Assembly: GCF_000317245.1 (NCBI RefSeq)
Contig: NZ_AJLJ01000064.1
Coordinates: forward strand, 62,001-126,000
Source of the DNA: Fischerella muscicola SAG 1427-1 = PCC 73103
GTDB lineage: Bacteria > Cyanobacteriota > Cyanobacteriia > Cyanobacteriales > Nostocaceae
DNA: 64,000 nt
Direction: 5' to 3'
Made by a program: the position numbers and the translations under genes. Below are positions 60,491-64,000 of this stretch, one piece after another. The number at the start of each line of letters is the position of its first letter. Within the stretch, counting starts at the first letter, position 1. The notes under the pieces were generated by a model. That model worked only from the letters and a program-made list of their open reading frames with translations. It did no database searches and had not been told where the DNA came from.

Positions 60491-60835
60491 TTAATATTTA
60501 CAAATATAAATTTTTTTACCATCAATTTCTTGAGAGTTAATCTGACCTGTAATTGCAGGACACCACTGTGCTACAATTCCATGTTCTTCAGGGATTCGAC
60601 TAGGCTGAAGATATTTAGTAACAGGTATTGGAGCGGAAATTTGCCATTGGTATAAACAGTACAGGTTTGGTGTTGGATAAATTTTAAACTCAAGTTCCTC
60701 CAGAATTTCTTTATCAAGCCATTTCCATTCCCTTAGTTTATCTAAGACGCTTTTATCTAAGTAAATATTTCCATCTATTTTAGGATCAGAGTAGTTTATC
60801 ACTTGTACTTGACCACTAAAAAAATCAATTTTCAT
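60491..60835 (-). CDS. Hypothetical protein
   Basis: 114 residues, soluble, with IDFFSGQVQVINYSD at the start and an aromatic-rich middle (WKWLDKEILEELEFKIYP, LYCLYQWQI). Four Cys include WC and ICKY at the end. I do not recognise it. It converges on the ParM-like gene across a shared terminator and could be an unrelated solo gene. Weak ribosome site. Confidence 0.6.
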   Translation of the reverse strand: MKIDFFSGQVQVINYSDPKIDGNIYLDKSVLDKLREWKWLDKEILEELEFKIYPTPNLYCLYQWQISAPIPVTKYLQPSRIPEEHGIVAQWCPAITGQINSQEIDGKKIYICKY

Positions 60836-61257
60836 ATATTCGTGTATATAATCTTACCTCTATGATTATAGATATTGTCTAAGTATCTTGTGTGGTGTTA
60901 GCCGCAGCTTTTTACCGAAAAAACCGTAATAGGTAAGTCAAGATTGGAAAATTTTTCTGAAAAAAGAAGTTCTAGTTTATGCAATTTTAGATTATTTAGA
61001 ACATTATAAGAGACGAGAAATTCCACTTTTTAAAAATACGTTTTTCCTCTAAAAATATAAAGACATCAAATCACAATTTAGATGAGTGCTGAAAAGTAGA
61101 ACTCAGGAATAACAAATATGTCTTATTCTCATCTAAATTTCTAGAATCATTTTTCCTTTCCCCTATCTTCAGCATTGACTCAGCTTTATGGTACTTTAAA
61201 CTTAAATACACATTTTGCAACAAATCACTTTGACCCTGATGACTGGAGAATAGAACC
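60836..61257. other. Intergenic region upstream of ccmP
   Basis: 422 bp, AT-rich, no supportable gene. GGAG nine bases before the TTG at 61258 is the ccmP ribosome site. Confidence 0.5.
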
Positions 61258-61899
61258 TTGGGAGTAGAACTACGCAGTTTCGTATTTCTCGATAGCTTGC
61301 AACCTCAACATGCAGCATATATAGGAACGGTAGCTCAAGGTTTTTTGCCATTACCTGGGGATACATCGCTGTGGATTGAAATTTCTCCTGGAATTGAAAT
61401 TAATCGCATTACAGATGTAGCACTGAAATCTGCTTCTGTGCGTCCGGGAGTTCAGGTAGTAGAACGATTGTACGGTTTATTAGAAGTTCATTCTGGCTCT
61501 CAGGGTGAAACACGAGCTGCTGGTCAAGCAATTTTGGCGACACTCGGAGTCAGAAGAGAGGAATGTCTCAAACCGCGTGTTGTTTCTAGCCAAATTATCC
61601 GCAACATTGATGCTTACCAAACACAACTAATTAATCGCACACGCCGAGGACAATTATTACTGGCGGGACAGACATTATATATCTTGGAAGTTGAGCCTGC
61701 TGCTTACGCCGCCCTCGCAGCCAATGAAGCAGAAAAAGCAGCAGCGATTAATATCCTAGAAGTTCAAGCTGTAGGTAGTTTTGGACGGCTTTACTTGGGT
61801 GGACAAGAACGAGATATTCTTGCAGGTGCAGCTGGAGCGTTAGCAGCAATTGAAAATGTCGCAGGTCGGACAAATCCCCTCGCAGCGCGTCAGGAATAA
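61258..61899 (+). CDS. ccmP: Carboxysome shell protein CcmP (tandem BMC-domain)
   Basis: A 213-residue tandem bacterial-microcompartment protein. Two BMC-like halves are visible: [30 protein letters not shown] to [14 protein letters not shown], and the second from [18 protein letters not shown] to [19 protein letters not shown]. Length and the [20 protein letters not shown] segment match CcmP, a trimeric double-layer shell protein thought to pass larger metabolites. TTG start. It is not near other ccm genes in the window, as is usual for ccmP. Confidence 0.88.
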   Translation: MGVELRSFVFLDSLQPQHAAYIGTVAQGFLPLPGDTSLWIEISPGIEINRITDVALKSASVRPGVQVVERLYGLLEVHSGSQGETRAAGQAILATLGVRREECLKPRVVSSQIIRNIDAYQTQLINRTRRGQLLLAGQTLYILEVEPAAYAALAANEAEKAAAINILEVQAVGSFGRLYLGGQERDILAGAAGALAAIENVAGRTNPLAARQE

Positions 61900-61909
61900 A
61901 GGAGAGAAA

Positions 61910-62569
61910 ATGGCAAATCAAGAGCATCTGGCTTTACTGAAAGCTGGTGCAGTCAAATGGATGGAGTGGAGAGATCAAAACCCTAATCTTGAACCAGACT
62001 TGAGTGGTGTTGATCTCTATGAAGCAAATCTGACTGAAGCTAATTTGAGCTTAGTTAACTTCAGTGTTGCAAACTTAAGTTATGCCAAACTTACACAAGC
62101 GAATTTGAGTCAAGCCAATCTGATTGGAGTTAACTTGAGTGAAGCCAATCTCAAAAATGCTGTGCTTGCTGATGCGAACTTGATTGGCGCTGACTTGAAA
62201 GGCGCAAATTTGAGAGGTGCTGATTTAGGTGGAGCCAAATTGCACCGCACTAACCTTTGTTTTGCCAACTTAATTGAAGCTAACTTGATAGAAGCAGATT
62301 TGAGCAAAGCGAACCTGCACGAGGCGGAACTAATAGAAGCTTACCTTTATAAAGCTGATCTTTACCAAGCAAATCTCAGCAAAGCTCACCTCAGTAGTGC
62401 ATACTTGTTGCGGGCTAATTTGAGTGAGGCTGACTTGCGAGGTGCTGACTTGCGATGGAGTAACCTCAAAGGAGCAAATTTAGCCGGGGCTGACCTTACA
62501 GGTGCTATCCTCACAGGAGCGAAGTTAGCAGGTGCTAACTTTATAGGTACTATCTTTGAGTCTGTTTGA
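61910..62569 (+). CDS. Pentapeptide-repeat protein
   Basis: 219 residues from ATG 61910, with AGGAG eight bases upstream. From about residue 28 it consists of some 35 A(D/N)Lxx pentapeptides forming a right-handed beta-helix, for example ANLTEANLSLVNFSVANLSYAKL split as consecutive repeats. The N-terminal 25 residues (MANQEHLALLKAGAVKWMEWR) are a helical cap with W residues, common in cyanobacterial members. Starts 10 bp after ccmP, so likely co-transcribed. Molecular function of the family is usually unknown. Confidence 0.9.
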   Translation: MANQEHLALLKAGAVKWMEWRDQNPNLEPDLSGVDLYEANLTEANLSLVNFSVANLSYAKLTQANLSQANLIGVNLSEANLKNAVLADANLIGADLKGANLRGADLGGAKLHRTNLCFANLIEANLIEADLSKANLHEAELIEAYLYKADLYQANLSKAHLSSAYLLRANLSEADLRGADLRWSNLKGANLAGADLTGAILTGAKLAGANFIGTIFESV

Positions 62570-62591
62570 ATTTTCTATTTGTCAAACACTT

Positions 62592-63515
62592 ATGACAGCG
62601 ATCGTCTTCGGTAGTATCAATATGGATTTGGTGGGGACTGCACCGCGATTACCACTCCCTGGTGAAACACTGCTGGGATACGATTTCTTTAAAGTTCCTG
62701 GAGGAAAAGGTGCAAATCAAGCAGTAGCGTTAGCACGATTGGGAGTTCCTACACAAATGGTGGGACGTGTAGGCGGACAAAGTTTTAGTGCTGAACTTGT
62801 TGATAGTTTGCAAGCTGCTGGTGTACAAACTGAAAATGTATTGGTAGACGAAACTGTTAGTTCTGGTGTTGCTATCATCATCATTGACAATGCAACTCAA
62901 AATCAAATTGTTGTGATTCCAGGTGCAAATGGATGCGTTAACCAAGAAGATGTAACTAGAATGTCGCGTTTGTTGCAGACAGCTACAGCACTTCTTTTAC
63001 AACTAGAGATTCCGATCGCTACGGTGATTGCAGCAGCACAAGCAGCAACAGCAGCAGGAGTAACCGTTATTCTCGACCCTGCACCCGCCCAGTCAAATTT
63101 ACCAAATGAACTTTACCATTTGGTAGATATTATCACTCCTAATGAAGTAGAAGCAAGTCAATTAGTAGGCTTTCCTGTGGATGGGCAAGAGTCTGCAAAG
63201 AAAGCAGCCGAAGCTTTGTTGAATAAGGGTGTGAAAAATGCGATCGTGAAATTAGGCGCTCAAGGTGTAGTTTGTGCTACTTCTTGTGAAACTTTTTTTG
63301 TACCTGCATTTCCAGTCAAAGCAGTGGATACGGTTGCAGCTGGAGATGCATTTAATGGTGGTTTAGCGGCTGCACTTTTCCAAGGACTTCCCTTACGTCA
63401 AGCAGTAGTTTGGGGTGCAGCAGCAGGTGCTATAGCAACGACTAAACTAGGCGCACAAACTTCGCTTCCAAATCGGTTAACCTTTGATACTTTTCTCCAA
63501 GAAAGGGGAATTTGA
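62592..63515 (+). CDS. rbsK: Ribokinase (PfkB family)
   Basis: 307 residues from ATG 62592 (MTAIVFGSINMDLVG). The two PfkB signatures are present: GGKGANQAVALARLGVPTQMVG near 40-61 and DTVAAGDAFNGGLAAALF near 255-272, with the catalytic Asp in AAGD. It phosphorylates ribose to ribose 5-phosphate. It starts 22 bp after the pentapeptide gene; a shared transcript is possible, though metabolic linkage is not evident. Confidence 0.92.
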   Translation: MTAIVFGSINMDLVGTAPRLPLPGETLLGYDFFKVPGGKGANQAVALARLGVPTQMVGRVGGQSFSAELVDSLQAAGVQTENVLVDETVSSGVAIIIIDNATQNQIVVIPGANGCVNQEDVTRMSRLLQTATALLLQLEIPIATVIAAAQAATAAGVTVILDPAPAQSNLPNELYHLVDIITPNEVEASQLVGFPVDGQESAKKAAEALLNKGVKNAIVKLGAQGVVCATSCETFFVPAFPVKAVDTVAAGDAFNGGLAAALFQGLPLRQAVVWGAAAGAIATTKLGAQTSLPNRLTFDTFLQERGI

Positions 63516-64000
63516 CTCAGCAAACAATTGCATTTAAAAAAGTCTTTATAGGTTCGTAGTAAGCACTTTAATGGTTAAATATTTGAAAAATAAAGTTAAT
63601 TTATTTGATATTCATATATACTATATGCCCTAATTAGACTACAGACTCAACTATTTGTGATTACAAATAGACTATGCATCAAAATACTTTTGATTTGATA
63701 GATAGAAAAGTTTTCTATTCAAAGCAATTAAGAAGCTATTCAAGCGATCGCTGTGCAGACAATGTAAACGAAGATATAGAACCCCGATTTCTTTAAAAAG
63801 TCGGGGTTCTTACTGTTTATGTGATTGAGGATTGCTATATTTTTTATGATTAGCTCATCGGAATAAATTTTTCTTATTCCTTTTGACATATATCTATTAT
63901 CTACAAGCAAAACTCTTGACAGAGATATTCTTATATAAAGTTTGCTACATCTATAATATCGGTTTTATTAACTAATCAATATTGACAAGTCATACTCTGC
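63516..64000. other. Gene-free end of the window
   Basis: AT-rich; it holds the hairpin at 63778-63810 and one HIP1 site (near 63745). I see no gene start; the adjoining gene lies beyond the edge. Confidence 0.5.
63778..63810 (+). terminator. Hairpin AGAACCCCGA / TCGGGGTTCT
   Basis: A perfect 10-bp stem around a 13-base T/A-rich loop, followed by TACTGTTT. It is a close relative of the hairpin at 5511-5539 (ATCCCCGA/TCGGGGAT, also with a 13-base loop), so it is probably a dispersed terminator-like repeat rather than a gene-specific one. Confidence 0.55.

Noticed and set aside
1-64000. tRNA, rRNA or CRISPR arrays
   Set aside because: I looked for T-arm GTTCGA motifs, rRNA conserved blocks and regularly spaced repeats with unique spacers; the only regular arrays found were short tandem repeats and the 49.4-kb palindromes.

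Overview
The window looks like chromosomal DNA of a filamentous, probably Nostocales-type, cyanobacterium. The seen evidence is the very frequent HIP1 octamer GCGATCGC, inside genes as well as between them, and many heptanucleotide tandem repeats (AAAAGTC, GATTTTG, CAATGAC, CCAAAAT types) at gene borders. The gene content is also strongly cyanobacterial: NdhH, Ycf66, a high-light-inducible protein, the carboxysome shell protein CcmP, the SphR-SphS-PhoU phosphate system, an SLH/OprB porin and the paired DUF2499/DUF3593 genes. I saw no tRNA, rRNA, CRISPR array or phage block. Almost every gene looks chromosomal and metabolic; the accessory material lies in the intergenic DNA and a few odd genes.

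Layout. 1-5.3 kb: end of a NitT/TauT-type ABC importer operon (truncated at the window edge), a thioredoxin, a double-glycine-leader peptide and a WD40 protein. 5.5-13.2 kb: HliP, alanine dehydrogenase, a SpoIID-type protein, a divergent XRE-regulator locus with palindromic operators, 6-phosphogluconate dehydrogenase, Ycf66 and a methyltransferase. 13.2-20.1 kb (minus strand): ndhH, phoU-sphS-sphR, an exported methyltransferase-like lipoprotein and an APC permease. 20.5-23.4 kb: two paralogous coiled-coil proteins and two tiny basic Pro/Lys-rich ORFs. 23.5-35.3 kb: hisA, DUF3593/DUF2499, an IS630 remnant, small conserved proteins, murJ, an LCP protein, manC and an M1 aminopeptidase with HEAT repeats. 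35.9-42.4 kb: rsmB, a TerB-like protein, a small photosystem-type membrane protein, PBP1A, folK and a Nudix hydrolase.

42.5-49.2 kb: a decayed ADP-ribosylglycohydrolase, a standalone structured RNA that I tentatively compare with HEARO/omega RNAs, pterin dehydratase, an iron-uptake-type porin, an Rrf2 regulator next to cysK, and a J-domain protein. 49.4-57.2 kb: a periodic palindrome array, ACT-malic enzyme, two lipoproteins, a ferrochelatase-like protein with a natural His10 tail, a 21-bp minisatellite and a PutA-type proline oxidase. 57.9-60.4 kb holds the most unusual pair: an HNH-motif protein with a glycine-zipper membrane region, followed 19 bp later by a membrane-anchored ParM/actin-like ATPase. 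The window ends with ccmP, a pentapeptide-repeat protein and a ribokinase.

Two themes deserve attention. First, repeats invade genes: segments resembling the intergenic GACAAGG/ACGCGGGG repeats appear as in-frame insertions in the linkers of rsmB and putA, and short tandem repeats supply stop codons or C-termini of two transporters. Second, several gene-free stretches hold unexplained structured elements: the 43.1-kb RNA, an orphan promoter/terminator pair at 27.5 kb, a MITE at 24.4 kb and the 49.4-kb palindromes. Functional calls rest on motif recognition by eye; no database search was run.
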